NCBI GenBank assembly: GCA_046314415.1
Contig: JBKBWT010000257.1
Span: forward strand, 1-9,059
Source: JADJNW01 sp046314415
Lineage (GTDB): Bacteria > Bacteroidota > Bacteroidia > Chitinophagales > Saprospiraceae
Reading direction: 5' to 3'
DNA length: 9,059 nt
In this document: positions 1 to 6,451 of the stretch, piece after piece
Layout of the letters: each line of letters opens with the position of its first letter
Numbering within the stretch: position 1 is the first letter of the stretch
The notes under the pieces: generated by a model
Databases searched by the model: none
What the model saw: only the letters and a program-made list of their open reading frames with translations
Told to the model about the DNA's origin: nothing
Translations under genes and position numbers: made by a program

Positions 1-636
1 ACCTGGCTTTTCACAAGTGCTTCCAATCTGGCAAAAGACAACCTGCGTGCTCAGAAACGCTGGACAGAAAACGTGACCGACCTTAGCAAAGCCGCAGCGC
101 TTGCCAATCCGCAGTTCTTCCAGGAGGCAATGCACATTCGGCACACTTCACCCCAGGGCGCATTTGAAATTAAAGAACATATTGCTTTTTGTTTTACTTG
201 TATTGCCAAATCATTACCTTTAGAACAACAGATTTGCTTGTTACTCAAGGAAGTATATGCATTTAAAATTAGTGAAATTGCAGCAATTATCGCTTCCACC
301 GAGCCGATGGTAAAATATTATTTGCATACCGGGAGGTCGAAAATGATTCAAATTTTTGATGGAAGATGCGCGTTGATTCATAAAGAAGGGGCTTGTCATC
401 AGTGTTCGGAATTGAATGGTATTTTCAATCCTAAACAGAAATTACAAGCGGAATTAGCCAAAATCGAAATGGCACGAGAAGCTGAAAATGCTGATAAGGA
501 GCACTTGTTTGATTTGAGAATGAAGATTTTACAAGAAATGGATCCCTTTGAATCGGGTGCGGCAGCATTGCAACTTCATCATTTACAGCATAATAGCAAA
601 GTGATGGAAGATTTTTTTGAAAAAAATGCGGTCTAA
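1..636 (+). CDS. ECF-type RNA polymerase sigma factor, 5'-truncated by window edge
   Basis: The frame is open from base 1 to the TAA at 634-636, so the gene starts before the window and only about 211 C-terminal residues are seen. The first residues (TWLFTSASNLAKDNLRAQKR) resemble the end of sigma region 2, where ECF factors read 'WL..IA.N...D.LR...R'. Bases about 200-350 encode a region-4 helix-turn-helix (LPLEQQICLLLKEV, then ISEIAAIIASTEPMVKYYL), which would contact the -35 element. The tail carries three cysteines (codons at 367, 394, 403; C-x8-C-x2-C) followed by NGIFNPKQ, then a charged helical end. I recall this extension from Bacteroidota sigma factors; metal binding is my inference. 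An internal GTG at 73 could be taken as a start, but it would discard the region-2 remnant. The SRPBCC gene follows 46 bases later and is probably co-transcribed. No anti-sigma gene is visible. Confidence 0.82.
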   Translation, partial: TWLFTSASNLAKDNLRAQKRWTENVTDLSKAAALANPQFFQEAMHIRHTSPQGAFEIKEHIAFCFTCIAKSLPLEQQICLLLKEVYAFKISEIAAIIASTEPMVKYYLHTGRSKMIQIFDGRCALIHKEGACHQCSELNGIFNPKQKLQAELAKIEMAREAENADKEHLFDLRMKILQEMDPFESGAAALQLHHLQHNSKVMEDFFEKNAV

Positions 637-682
637 CCTATCTTTTTTCTTCGCTCGTTCGTCAGAAAATAAAACAACAATT

Positions 683-1150
683 ATGACCCTTTCCACACAA
701 AACGGCAAAGCCACCACGGTAAAAACAACTTTTAGCCGCGTAACTTCGGTAAGTATTGATATTCAAGCAGATGCAGCCATTATTTGGACGCTATTGACCA
801 ATGCCTCGGATTACCCCCGCTGGAATTCAACAGTCGTTTCAATTGAAGGCAATATCGCGCCGGGCGAGAAAATTAAACTGAAATCCACGCTCGATCCAAA
901 GCGTACTTTTACTTTGAAAGTAAAAACTTTTGAACCTGAAAAACGGCTCGTTTGGGGCGACGCGCAAGGCAATCGCGTTTACACACTTTCTGATTTGGGC
1001 AATGGAATGATTACCTTTTCGATGCAGGAGAAAATCGGCGGATTGATGTTTCCATTATATGCCAGCTATATTCCACCATTCGATGCGTCCTTTGAGCAGT
1101 TTGCCGCTGATTTGAAACTGGAGGCAGAAGCGATCATGACTTCTCGATAA
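683..1150 (+). CDS. SRPBCC-fold (START/polyketide cyclase-like) protein
   Basis: A 155-residue protein with the usual SRPBCC pattern: an opening strand (VTSVSIDIQADAAIIWTLL), the 'YPRWNS' segment, a run of beta strands (KLKSTLDPKRTFTLKVKTFEPEKRLVW is split over two of them) and a C-terminal amphipathic helix (FEQFAADLKLEAEAI). The fold forms a hydrophobic pocket that binds lipids or small aromatic ligands; the ligand here is unknown. There is no signal peptide or membrane segment, so it is probably cytoplasmic. I chose ATG 683. An in-frame ATG at 617 would overlap the sigma-factor gene by 20 bases and add 22 residues that look like read-through of AT-rich spacer. The gene lies 46 bases after the sigma factor on the same strand and ends just before a strong terminator, which suggests a two-gene operon. 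The family is clear; the function is not. Confidence 0.75.
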   Translation: MTLSTQNGKATTVKTTFSRVTSVSIDIQADAAIIWTLLTNASDYPRWNSTVVSIEGNIAPGEKIKLKSTLDPKRTFTLKVKTFEPEKRLVWGDAQGNRVYTLSDLGNGMITFSMQEKIGGLMFPLYASYIPPFDASFEQFAADLKLEAEAIMTSR

Positions 1151-1171
1151 CAAAAAGCTATTCCCGGAGGT

Positions 1172-1211
1172 AAATCATCTGATAACTTTAAGTCATCAGA
1201 TGATTTTTTAT
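1172..1211 (+). terminator. Rho-independent terminator after the sigma/SRPBCC pair
   Basis: AAATCATCTGAT (1172-1183) pairs perfectly with ATCAGATGATTT (1195-1206). The stem continues inward through one A-C mismatch and two more pairs to a loop of about 5 bases. It is followed by a T run (1204-1209). It lies 21 bases after the SRPBCC stop. It might also help end the minus-strand YceI transcript coming from the other side, but the T run on that strand is short. Confidence 0.8.
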
Positions 1212-1270
1212 AATATTTCGATACAGCGAATAGTATAATCCCGCAGGATACACGGTATCTACAGCATTTT

Positions 1271-1816
1271 TTATCCCTGCTGCTTTGCCACCTGGATGTT
1301 CAGGTTCAGGCGTACGTCGCTGCTGGCTACTACCTTGCCGGCTTCGGTGATAGCGTTCCACTTCAAGCCGAAATCATGGCGATTGATAATGCCGTTGATC
1401 TCAAAGCCAGCTTTGTGGTTGCCGTAGAAGTCGTCTGCGGTACCGATGTAGAGTACATCCATTTCGACCGGCTTCGTCACGTCGCGAATCGTCAGATCGC
1501 CTATCATTTTGTAGTGCTCGTCGTCAATTTTTTCCACTTTGGTGGACTTGAAGCTCAGATACGGATATTGCTCGGCATTGAAGAAATCGTCGCTCTTCAG
1601 GTGCCCGTCGCGCTGCGCCTGGTTGGTATCCACACTGTCAATTTTGGCTCTGAATTCGGCTTCGGCGCCTTCCCAGTCTTCGCCTTCGGTGGTGATGCTA
1701 CCGTCAAATTCGCGGAAATAGCCAGTTACTGTGCTGATTACCAAGTGTTTAATCTTGAAACTTACTTCAGAATGCGTCGGGTCAATTACCCATTTGGTTG
1801 TTACTGCGGTTTCCAT
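1271..1816 (-). CDS. YceI family protein (lipocalin-like isoprenoid-binding fold)
   Basis: A 181-residue protein with the full set of YceI landmarks: DPTHSEVSFKIKHL (residues 12-25), 'RDGHLKSDDFF' (69-79), GDLTIRDVTKPV (107-118) and INRHDFGL (144-151). Family members form an extended beta barrel that holds isoprenoid-type lipids; structural members bind polyisoprenoids. Many YceI proteins are periplasmic, but this one has no signal peptide from the chosen start and is probably cytoplasmic. The start is the ATG at 1816. The frame stays open upstream to another ATG at 1918, but those 34 extra residues are Cys/Phe/Asn-rich AT-spacer translation and do not look like a leader peptide. The META lipoprotein gene lies upstream on the same strand, but a 224-base gap argues for separate promoters. 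Long antisense ORFs over this gene are shadows. Confidence 0.9.
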   Translation of the reverse strand: METAVTTKWVIDPTHSEVSFKIKHLVISTVTGYFREFDGSITTEGEDWEGAEAEFRAKIDSVDTNQAQRDGHLKSDDFFNAEQYPYLSFKSTKVEKIDDEHYKMIGDLTIRDVTKPVEMDVLYIGTADDFYGNHKAGFEINGIINRHDFGLKWNAITEAGKVVASSDVRLNLNIQVAKQQG

Positions 1817-2040
1817 GGTCAGATTGTTTTGATGAATTTTAAAATTGAAGTTTAAACATTGATATAGGCAAAAAGTTTGCCCTGAATAAAAATTTTTGCA
1901 AATTTTTTTCAGCATCAAGCAGCCTTAATAAGAATAGGGAAGTGCTTAGGTATAAAATTGTAACGTAAATATAAAGTTATAAGTTTGGTAAAAATCTGGA
2001 AATCAAATAATTGGAATTTTTTATTATATTGTTGTAAAAT

Positions 2041-2445
2041 TTACTTTTCCACTAATTCCAACTTGATCGTACTTCTTTTGGTAGGATTCTCCAGCACCAG
2101 TTTTTTACTGCTGCCTTTTACCACCGTCATTTCGGAAAGCGTCATGGCGATATTCTGTGCCAACTCACTATCACAACACGCTTTTGTACAGGCTAAAGGG
2201 CTGATTTCGATCGTGTTATCTTTGCTCAATTTATAGCCGCCACCGCAGGTATTAATATCTAGTTTAATACCAATTGATGTCGAATCGCGGAATTCTACAA
2301 TGTATGTTTTGGTAGGATACAGCGTGTTGCTACTGTTGGCAAGGCGAAGCTCGAGTACTTTCCAACGGGTGTTGGTCAGGGTGCGGCGTTGGCAGGAAAA
2401 AGCCAGGCAAAACAGAGAAAGCAGCAGCGCAGCAAATAATCGCAT
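2041..2445 (-). CDS. META-domain (HslJ-like) putative lipoprotein
   Basis: A 134-residue protein. It begins with a short basic and hydrophobic leader (MRLFAALLLSLFCLAFSC) ending in Cys18, a plausible though relaxed lipobox (LAFS-C); Cys13 is a weaker alternative. The mature part looks like a META domain: 'TRWKVLEL' (26-33), a central NTCGGGY (65-71), a second Cys cluster PLACTKACC (83-91) and a final strand IKLELVEK. META/HslJ proteins are small envelope beta proteins, with HslJ linked to novobiocin resistance in E. coli; the biochemical role is not known. Four Cys residues in the mature domain could form disulfides after export. The gene is divergent from the MarR gene, with 114 bases between the two starts, so the MarR protein could also affect its promoter; that is inference. 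Confidence 0.72.
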   Translation of the reverse strand: MRLFAALLLSLFCLAFSCQRRTLTNTRWKVLELRLANSSNTLYPTKTYIVEFRDSTSIGIKLDINTCGGGYKLSKDNTIEISPLACTKACCDSELAQNIAMTLSEMTVVKGSSKKLVLENPTKRSTIKLELVEK

Positions 2446-2514
2446 TGGTTTTTGTTTATCAGACGGTAAAATACAATTTTCGGAAGCGTCTCGCCAATAA
2501 AAAAGGCTGAAATT

Positions 2515-2546
2515 TTTGCAATTGATTGCTATAACAATTATTTTTG
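2515..2546 (+). promoter_or_regulatory. Bacteroidetes-type promoter for the MarR gene
   Basis: TTTG (2515-2518) and TATTTTTG (2539-2546) are separated by 20 bases. This fits the Bacteroidetes primary-sigma consensus TTTG-N19-21-TAnnTTTG at every fixed position. Transcription would begin near 2551-2553, only about 8 bases before the MarR ATG at 2560, giving a very short leader. Confidence 0.6.
2520..2539. promoter_or_regulatory. Candidate MarR operator (AATTG-N10-CAATT)
   Basis: A perfect inverted repeat, AATTG at 2520-2524 and CAATT at 2535-2539, spans 20 bases. It fills the spacer of the promoter above. A dimeric winged-helix protein bound here would block RNA polymerase, so this is a natural site for autoregulation by the MarR protein encoded next to it. 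The assignment rests on position and symmetry only. Confidence 0.4.
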
Positions 2547-2559
2547 TACAAACGAACGT

Positions 2560-3024
2560 ATGGAACCCTTTTTGGAACCAAGTCTTTTAAAAACAACCCA
2601 TGGTGCGGCGGAGTTGCCTGGCTTTGTGCTGGAGCGTGCCTCCAAGCGCATGAAACAGTATTTTCAAGAGCAACTCAACCAGTCGGGTTGTGGCATTACA
2701 ATTGACCAATGGGTAATATTACAGGAATTGAATGAACGTAATGGTCTGAGTCAGTTTGAAATAGCGCAGGCTACTTTCAAAGACGCACCCACAGTGACCC
2801 GCATTATTGATCTGCTTTGTGAAAAAGAACTGACCGAGCGCATTGTAGATAAACAGGATCGACGCAAGTTTCGCATTGAATTGACCGAACAAGGGCGCAA
2901 AAAAATTGAGGAGGCACTGCCGGTCATTGAGCAAGCGCGTGAGAAAACCTGGCAGGGCTTCGACGAGCAAAAGTTGGAAACGCTGATGCAAATGTTGAAT
3001 GAAGTGTTTGAAAATTTAAAATAG
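2560..3024 (+). CDS. MarR family transcriptional regulator, probable regulator of homogentisate genes
   Basis: A 154-residue protein. It has an N-terminal dimerisation helix (GFVLERASKRMKQYFQEQL, about 21-39), then the MarR winged helix: helix QWVILQELNE (50-59), HTH LSQFEIAQATFKDAPTVTRI (63-82), and a wing with the family signature DKQDRRKFRIELTEQG (97-112). A long C-terminal helix completes the dimer interface. MarR proteins bind DNA as dimers and usually release it when they bind an aromatic or phenolic ligand. With hmgA 97 bases downstream and hppD beyond, an aromatic intermediate of tyrosine breakdown is a reasonable but unproven ligand. The start ATG 2560 sits just after a clear promoter, which supports it. 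The gene is divergent from the META lipoprotein. Confidence 0.88.
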   Translation: MEPFLEPSLLKTTHGAAELPGFVLERASKRMKQYFQEQLNQSGCGITIDQWVILQELNERNGLSQFEIAQATFKDAPTVTRIIDLLCEKELTERIVDKQDRRKFRIELTEQGRKKIEEALPVIEQAREKTWQGFDEQKLETLMQMLNEVFENLK

Positions 3025-3025
3025 T

Positions 3026-3113
3026 GTGTTATGGTGTTATCGTGTTTTAGTGTTATAGTTTTCTCTCTGTACACTATATCACCATCGCACCATAATACCA
3101 TCGCACATAACAC
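3026..3113. repeat. Convergent arrays of 8-nt repeats forming an imperfect hairpin
   Basis: The left arm is four consecutive octamers: GTGTTATG (3026), GTGTTATC (3034), GTGTTTTA (3042), GTGTTATA (3050). After a short CT-rich centre the right arm is again 8-periodic but in the complementary sense: CACTATAT (3072), CACCATCG (3080), CACCATAA (3088), TACCATCG (3096), CACATAAC (3104). The outer ends pair best (GTGTTATG with CATAACAC); inner units pair with mismatches and G-U pairs. The block fills almost the whole spacer between the MarR gene and hmgA, so it lies in the hmgA leader or across its promoter. Confidence 0.75.
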
Positions 3114-3121
3114 CAAAAATT

Positions 3122-4294
3122 ATGCATTACTATTCATTAGGTCAGGTGCCGCAGAAGCGGCATACGCAATTTCGTAAGCCCGACGGCAGCCTCTATAGCG
3201 AGGAACTATTTTCCACCGAAGGATTTAGCGATTTATATTCCTTATTATATCATATTAATCCGCCAACGCAGATTGTGCAGGTGGGCGATCCTTACTCTGT
3301 TGAGCCGAAAATTGTATTTGATAAGCAATTGAAACACAGGAGTTTAAAAGGGTTTCGTATTCAGCCGGAAGCGGATTATTTAAAAAGTCGCAAGCCGGTT
3401 TTAGTCAATAATGATTGTAAAATATCATTAGCGGCGCCGACTCAAGGCACCGAAAATTACTTTTTTAAAAATGCCGACGCCGATGAAGTGATTTTTATTC
3501 ACGAGGGCACGGGCACGCTGCGCACGATGTACGGCGCGATTCGGTTTGACTACGGCGATTATTTAGTGATTCCGCGCGGTACCATTTATCAAATGGAATT
3601 TGATGGGGAAGACAATCGGTTATTAATTATTGAATCCACCGGTCCAATTACCACGCCCGAGCGCTACCGCAATGAATTCGGGCAATTGGCAGAGCACGCG
3701 CCTTTCTGCGAGCGCGACATTCGCAAGCCGGATGAACTGGAAACCTATGATGAGCAAGGCGAATTTTTATTTTATATCAAGAAACAAGACCTTATTTACC
3801 CCTATTATTATTTAAATCACCCGTTTGATGTAATAGGATGGGATGGTTATTGTTATCCGTATGCATTTTCCATTCATAATTTTGAACCCATTACCGGTCG
3901 CATTCACCAGCCGCCGCCGGTGCATCAGACCTTTGCCGGTAAGAATTTTGTCATCTGTTCGTTTGTGCCAAGATTATTTGATTATCATCCGCAAGCGATA
4001 CCAGCGCCTTATAATCATAGTAATATAGATAGCGATGAAGTATTATATTATGTAGATGGTAATTTTATGAGTCGCAAAAATGTGGAGCGTGGGCAAATTA
4101 CCTTACACCCTGGCGGCATCCCGCACGGTCCACACCTCGGCATGGTGGAAAAGAGCATTGGTGCCAAGGAAACGCAAGAAATAGCCGTAATGGTGGATAC
4201 TTTCGCGCCTTTGAAATTGACGGAATACGCGATGGCGATTGAGGATGGGGAGTATTATCGGAGTTGGTTGCCTCAAACAATTGTAAATGCTTAA
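3122..4294 (+). CDS. hmgA: Homogentisate 1,2-dioxygenase
   Basis: A 390-residue cupin-fold, non-haem Fe(II) dioxygenase that opens the ring of homogentisate to maleylacetoacetate in tyrosine/phenylalanine breakdown. A first cupin segment is seen in FIHEGTGTLRTMYGAIRF and GDYLVIPRGTIYQME (about 125-160). The second holds the catalytic region: IHQPPPVHQTF (His262, His268), PYNHSNIDSDEVLYY (His299, Glu306) and GIPHGPH (His335, His338). By analogy with studied enzymes, His299, Glu306 and His335 are the likely iron ligands. Human and proteobacterial enzymes are around 430-445 residues; this shorter form appears typical for Bacteroidota. The ATG at 3122 follows the octamer repeat block. A MarR gene lies upstream and hppD downstream on the same strand, so the substrate of this enzyme is made by its neighbour. 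Maleylacetoacetate isomerase and fumarylacetoacetase are not in the window. Confidence 0.95.
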   Translation: MHYYSLGQVPQKRHTQFRKPDGSLYSEELFSTEGFSDLYSLLYHINPPTQIVQVGDPYSVEPKIVFDKQLKHRSLKGFRIQPEADYLKSRKPVLVNNDCKISLAAPTQGTENYFFKNADADEVIFIHEGTGTLRTMYGAIRFDYGDYLVIPRGTIYQMEFDGEDNRLLIIESTGPITTPERYRNEFGQLAEHAPFCERDIRKPDELETYDEQGEFLFYIKKQDLIYPYYYLNHPFDVIGWDGYCYPYAFSIHNFEPITGRIHQPPPVHQTFAGKNFVICSFVPRLFDYHPQAIPAPYNHSNIDSDEVLYYVDGNFMSRKNVERGQITLHPGGIPHGPHLGMVEKSIGAKETQEIAVMVDTFAPLKLTEYAMAIEDGEYYRSWLPQTIVNA

Positions 4295-4599
4295 TTTTTA
4301 ATGTTGAATGGAAGAGCCCACAAAAAAAGTAAATGTAATTGAAGAAAAGAGCTTTCAATTTGCATTAGACATTATCAAACTTTACAAAATATTAAAATCG
4401 AATCATGAATTTGCCATCGGCAGGCAGCTTTTACGAGCAGGAACGAGTATTGGCGCAAATGTAGCAGAAGGCACAGCCGCTCAAACAAAAAAGGATTTTA
4501 TTACAAAAATGGCAATTGCCTCAAAGGAAGCAAGAGAAACGTTATATTGGTTAAAATTATTAAAAGCTAGTGAGTTAATTGAATATAATTTTGAAAATT

Positions 4600-4604
4600 T
4601 ATTA
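4600..4604. repeat. Left target-site duplication (TATTA)
   Basis: TATTA directly abuts the left inverted repeat and is repeated at 4838-4842 on the other side. The bases just beyond differ (T at 4599 against C at 4837; G at 4605 against A at 4843), so the duplication is exactly 5 bp. Confidence 0.8.
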
Positions 4605-4837
4605 GACTTGCGTCATTCTAAGTAATTGATTTTCAATCTAATTTATTTTCTGTGAAAATTATAAAAATATCATTCTATCAAAAAAATATTAATAAGGGTA
4701 TCAAATAAGGTTTTCCATTTATTTTAACACTAAAATCATTTCGATTCAGCTAATTTTTATTACGTATTCTAAAAACCTCTTATTGGCGAAAAACCAGAAA
4801 ATTTGCTAAATCATTGATAATCAACTTGACGCAAGTC
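4605..4837. mobile_element. MITE-like non-coding insertion with terminal inverted repeats
   Basis: A 233-bp insertion with no ORF of its own. The ends are perfect 11-bp inverted repeats: GACTTGCGTCA (4605-4615) and TGACGCAAGTC (4827-4837). The similarity continues imperfectly inward to TTTTCTG (4646-4652) on the left and CAGAAAA (4795-4801) on the right, so each arm is about 43-48 bp. A further inner pair, AATAAGGTTTT (4704-4714) and AAAACCTCTTATT (4772-4784), suggests that most of the element can fold back on itself. It is flanked by direct TATTA repeats. It interrupts a four-helix-bundle gene whose reading frame is restored by its removal. The size, lack of coding capacity, inverted ends and target duplication are those of a MITE mobilised in trans by a transposase that is not visible here. 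The parent IS family cannot be named. Confidence 0.85.
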
Positions 4838-4842
4838 TATTA
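4838..4842. repeat. Right target-site duplication (TATTA)
   Basis: Second copy of the 5-bp TATTA, directly abutting the right inverted repeat of the element. Only one copy would have been present in the uninterrupted gene. Confidence 0.8.
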
Positions 4843-4911
4843 AATAACTGTAATGAACTCATTCGCATTCTTACTGCCATTGTTAAAACTTCTCAACAAA
4901 AGCAGTAACCC

Positions 4912-4939
4912 ATTAAACATTCAACATTAAACATTCAAA
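4912..4939. repeat. Two tandem copies of a 14-bp AT-rich unit upstream of hppD
   Basis: ATTAAACATTCAAC (4912-4925) is followed directly by ATTAAACATTCAAA (4926-4939), differing only in the last base. It ends 9 bases before the hppD ATG and so occupies the leader or promoter region. It may be simple low-complexity sequence. Confidence 0.6.
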
Positions 4940-4948
4940 ATTAATAAA

Positions 4949-6073
4949 ATGCAAACACTAACCAAAAATAGAACCGAATCACAACAAGACACTTTCCCGA
5001 TCAAGGGGACAGATCATATTGAATTTTATGTGGGCAATGCCAAACAGGCAGCGCATTATTATCAGACAGCCTTTGGTTTTCAATTAGTTGCGTACCGTGG
5101 ACCGGAAACGGGCGTGCGCGACAAGGTGTCGTATGTGCTCGAACAAGGCAAAATCCGCTTTGTGCTGACCGCTGCGCTCTCGCCGGAACACGAGATTGCA
5201 CAACACGTACACGAGCATGGCGACGGTGTGAAAGTGCTGGCGCTCTGGGTGGATGACGTGGAGCAGGCGTATCATACTGCGATTGAACGCGGCGCAAAGA
5301 GTGCCTTTAAACCCAGAATAGAACAGGATGCATACGGACAGGTAAAACTTGCAGCGATCCGAACGTATGGAGAAACAATTCATACATTTGTGGAACGAAA
5401 TCAATACAATGGCGCATTTTTACCGGGCTTTGTGCCCAAAACTTCCGAATTGCCGGTGACGCCGATTGGTTTGAAATATGTCGATCATTGCGTGGGCAAT
5501 GTGGAATTGGGTTTAATGAACCATTGGGTGCAATTTTATCAGGATGTAATGGGTTTTAAACTCCTGGTTACATTTGATGATAAAGATATTTCGACCGAAT
5601 ACACGGCACTGATGAGTAAAGTAGTGAGCAATGGCAATGGCTATATCAAATTTCCGATCAATGAACCCGCCGAAGGCAAGAAAAAATCGCAAATCGAAGA
5701 ATACCTGGATTTTTATCGCGGGGCGGGCGTGCAGCATATTGCCGTGGCAACCGATGATATCTTACAAACTGTAGATCAGCTGCGTAAAAATGGCGTAGAA
5801 TTTTTATACGTTCCGGAAACCTATTATGACGATCTGATCGAGCGGGTAGGCGAAATCAAAGAAGATTTGGAGGAGCTGAAACGCCTGAATATATTGGTGG
5901 ATCGTGATGAAGAAGGATATTTATTACAAATTTTTACCAAGCCGGTGGTCGATCGTCCGACGGTTTTTTACGAAATCATTCAACGTGAGGGCGCGCGTTC
6001 TTTTGGTAAAGGTAACTTTAAAGCCCTGTTTGAAGCCATCGAGCGTGAGCAGGAATTGCGGGGTACTTTATAA
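4949..6073 (+). CDS. hppD: 4-hydroxyphenylpyruvate dioxygenase
   Basis: A 374-residue vicinal-oxygen-chelate Fe(II) enzyme that converts 4-hydroxyphenylpyruvate to homogentisate, the step before hmgA in tyrosine catabolism. Two VOC domains are seen: the N-terminal one from IKGTDHIEFYVGNAKQAAHY (about residues 18-37), and the catalytic one from KYVDHCVGNVE. The three iron ligands are evident: His180 (VDHCVGN), His263 (GVQHIAV) and Glu342 (FYEIIQR). Their spacing of 83 and 79 residues is close to that of characterised bacterial enzymes. The C-terminal segment GNFKALFEAIEREQ is the conserved helix that gates the active site. The length is normal and no key residue is missing. The ATG at 4949 follows an AT-rich leader. 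It shares its strand with hmgA, but 654 bases and a broken gene with an insertion lie between, so it may need its own promoter now. Confidence 0.96.
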   Translation: MQTLTKNRTESQQDTFPIKGTDHIEFYVGNAKQAAHYYQTAFGFQLVAYRGPETGVRDKVSYVLEQGKIRFVLTAALSPEHEIAQHVHEHGDGVKVLALWVDDVEQAYHTAIERGAKSAFKPRIEQDAYGQVKLAAIRTYGETIHTFVERNQYNGAFLPGFVPKTSELPVTPIGLKYVDHCVGNVELGLMNHWVQFYQDVMGFKLLVTFDDKDISTEYTALMSKVVSNGNGYIKFPINEPAEGKKKSQIEEYLDFYRGAGVQHIAVATDDILQTVDQLRKNGVEFLYVPETYYDDLIERVGEIKEDLEELKRLNILVDRDEEGYLLQIFTKPVVDRPTVFYEIIQREGARSFGKGNFKALFEAIEREQELRGTL

Positions 6074-6142
6074 ATAATATGATGTTTTTCTATAATGCAT
6101 TAAAATACATTTTAATTTATAAAATTAAATATGTGTGTGGCT

Positions 6143-6176
6143 GAGCGCCTGTCAATACTAGGGTTGAGAGGCGCTC
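6143..6176 (+). terminator. GC-rich hairpin downstream of hppD, possible terminator or RNA element
   Basis: GAGCGCCT (6143-6150) pairs perfectly with AGGCGCTC (6169-6176). Inside, after a G-G mismatch, TCAA (6152-6155) pairs with TTGA (6164-6167) around an 8-base loop. It lies 69 bases after the hppD stop. The following bases (TTCAGTTTGTT) are only moderately T-rich, so the terminator assignment is tentative. Confidence 0.4.
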
Positions 6177-6419
6177 TTCAGTTTGTTGAGTGTTTTTTGA
6201 AGAGATTTTACGTTTTAATAAGTGGAATTTATTTAAATTGTGCAGGAATTCGCACTACGATTTTTTCTCATCTATCCCTTATCCGTGAGCGCACCTTTCA
6301 ATCGGAAGGCAGCCAATTCAATTACTTTATTATCCTAAATAATTTATAATCCCTTCATTAAGAGCCAAAATGGATACTTTTTCTAATAACTCGAATAAAT
6401 TAAACACAAAACTATGGTT

Positions 6420-6451
6420 AATCCCGGCTTTTGCGAGCCGGGATTCTTTTA
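6420..6451 (+). terminator. Strong hairpin terminator between convergent hppD and ferritin genes
   Basis: AATCCCGGCT (6420-6429) and AGCCGGGATT (6436-6445) form a perfect 10-bp stem with a 6-base loop, followed by CTTTT on the plus strand. It may end plus-strand transcripts that escape the earlier hairpin. As it lies 54 bases past the ferritin stop, it may also serve the minus strand, though the T run there is poor. Confidence 0.65.

Larger units (their letters stand above)
4308..4908 (+). pseudogene. Four-helix-bundle protein gene (23S rRNA intervening-sequence protein family), interrupted by a small element
   Basis: The 5' part (4308-4604) encodes 99 residues typical of the family: a first helix (SFQFALDIIKLYKIL), FAIGRQLLRAGTSIGANVAE, then DFITKMAIASKEARETLYWL. 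Translation now runs six residues into the inserted element (DLRHSK) and stops at 4623-4625, giving 105 residues. The missing end is found in a different frame at 4843-4908, encoding NNCNELIRILTAIVKTSQQKQ and a TAA, which is the family's last helix. Deleting 4605-4842 joins the two parts in frame as ENLL-NNCNEL and gives 120 residues, a normal family length. These proteins form homopentamers of helical bundles; their function is unknown, though they were first noted inside 23S rRNA insertions. The truncated product may still be made but lacks helix 4. The gene starts 13 bases after the hmgA stop. Confidence 0.85.

Noticed and set aside
617..682. Upstream ATG at 617 for the SRPBCC protein
   Set aside because: It overlaps the sigma gene by 20 bases and adds residues unlike the family; ATG 683 fits better.
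1376..1855. 159-residue ORF antisense to the YceI gene
   Set aside because: The minus strand has clear YceI motifs; the antisense ORF is a shadow of its codon use.
3026..3113. Short-spacer CRISPR array
   Set aside because: The 8-nt units are directly adjacent with no spacers and change orientation in the middle; this is a simple repeat, not CRISPR.
4605..4837. Simple sequencing frameshift as the cause of the truncated four-helix-bundle gene
   Set aside because: The extra sequence is 238 bases with inverted ends and an exact 5-bp flanking duplication, which a base-call error cannot explain.
5084..5404. Minus-strand ORFs over the 5' half of hppD
   Set aside because: The plus strand is a complete, motif-bearing hppD; these are shadows.
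6131..6349. 72-residue plus-strand ORF in the hppD-ferritin spacer
   Set aside because: It runs across the GC-rich hairpin, shows no family signature or coding-like composition, and sits in a region with several inverted repeats.
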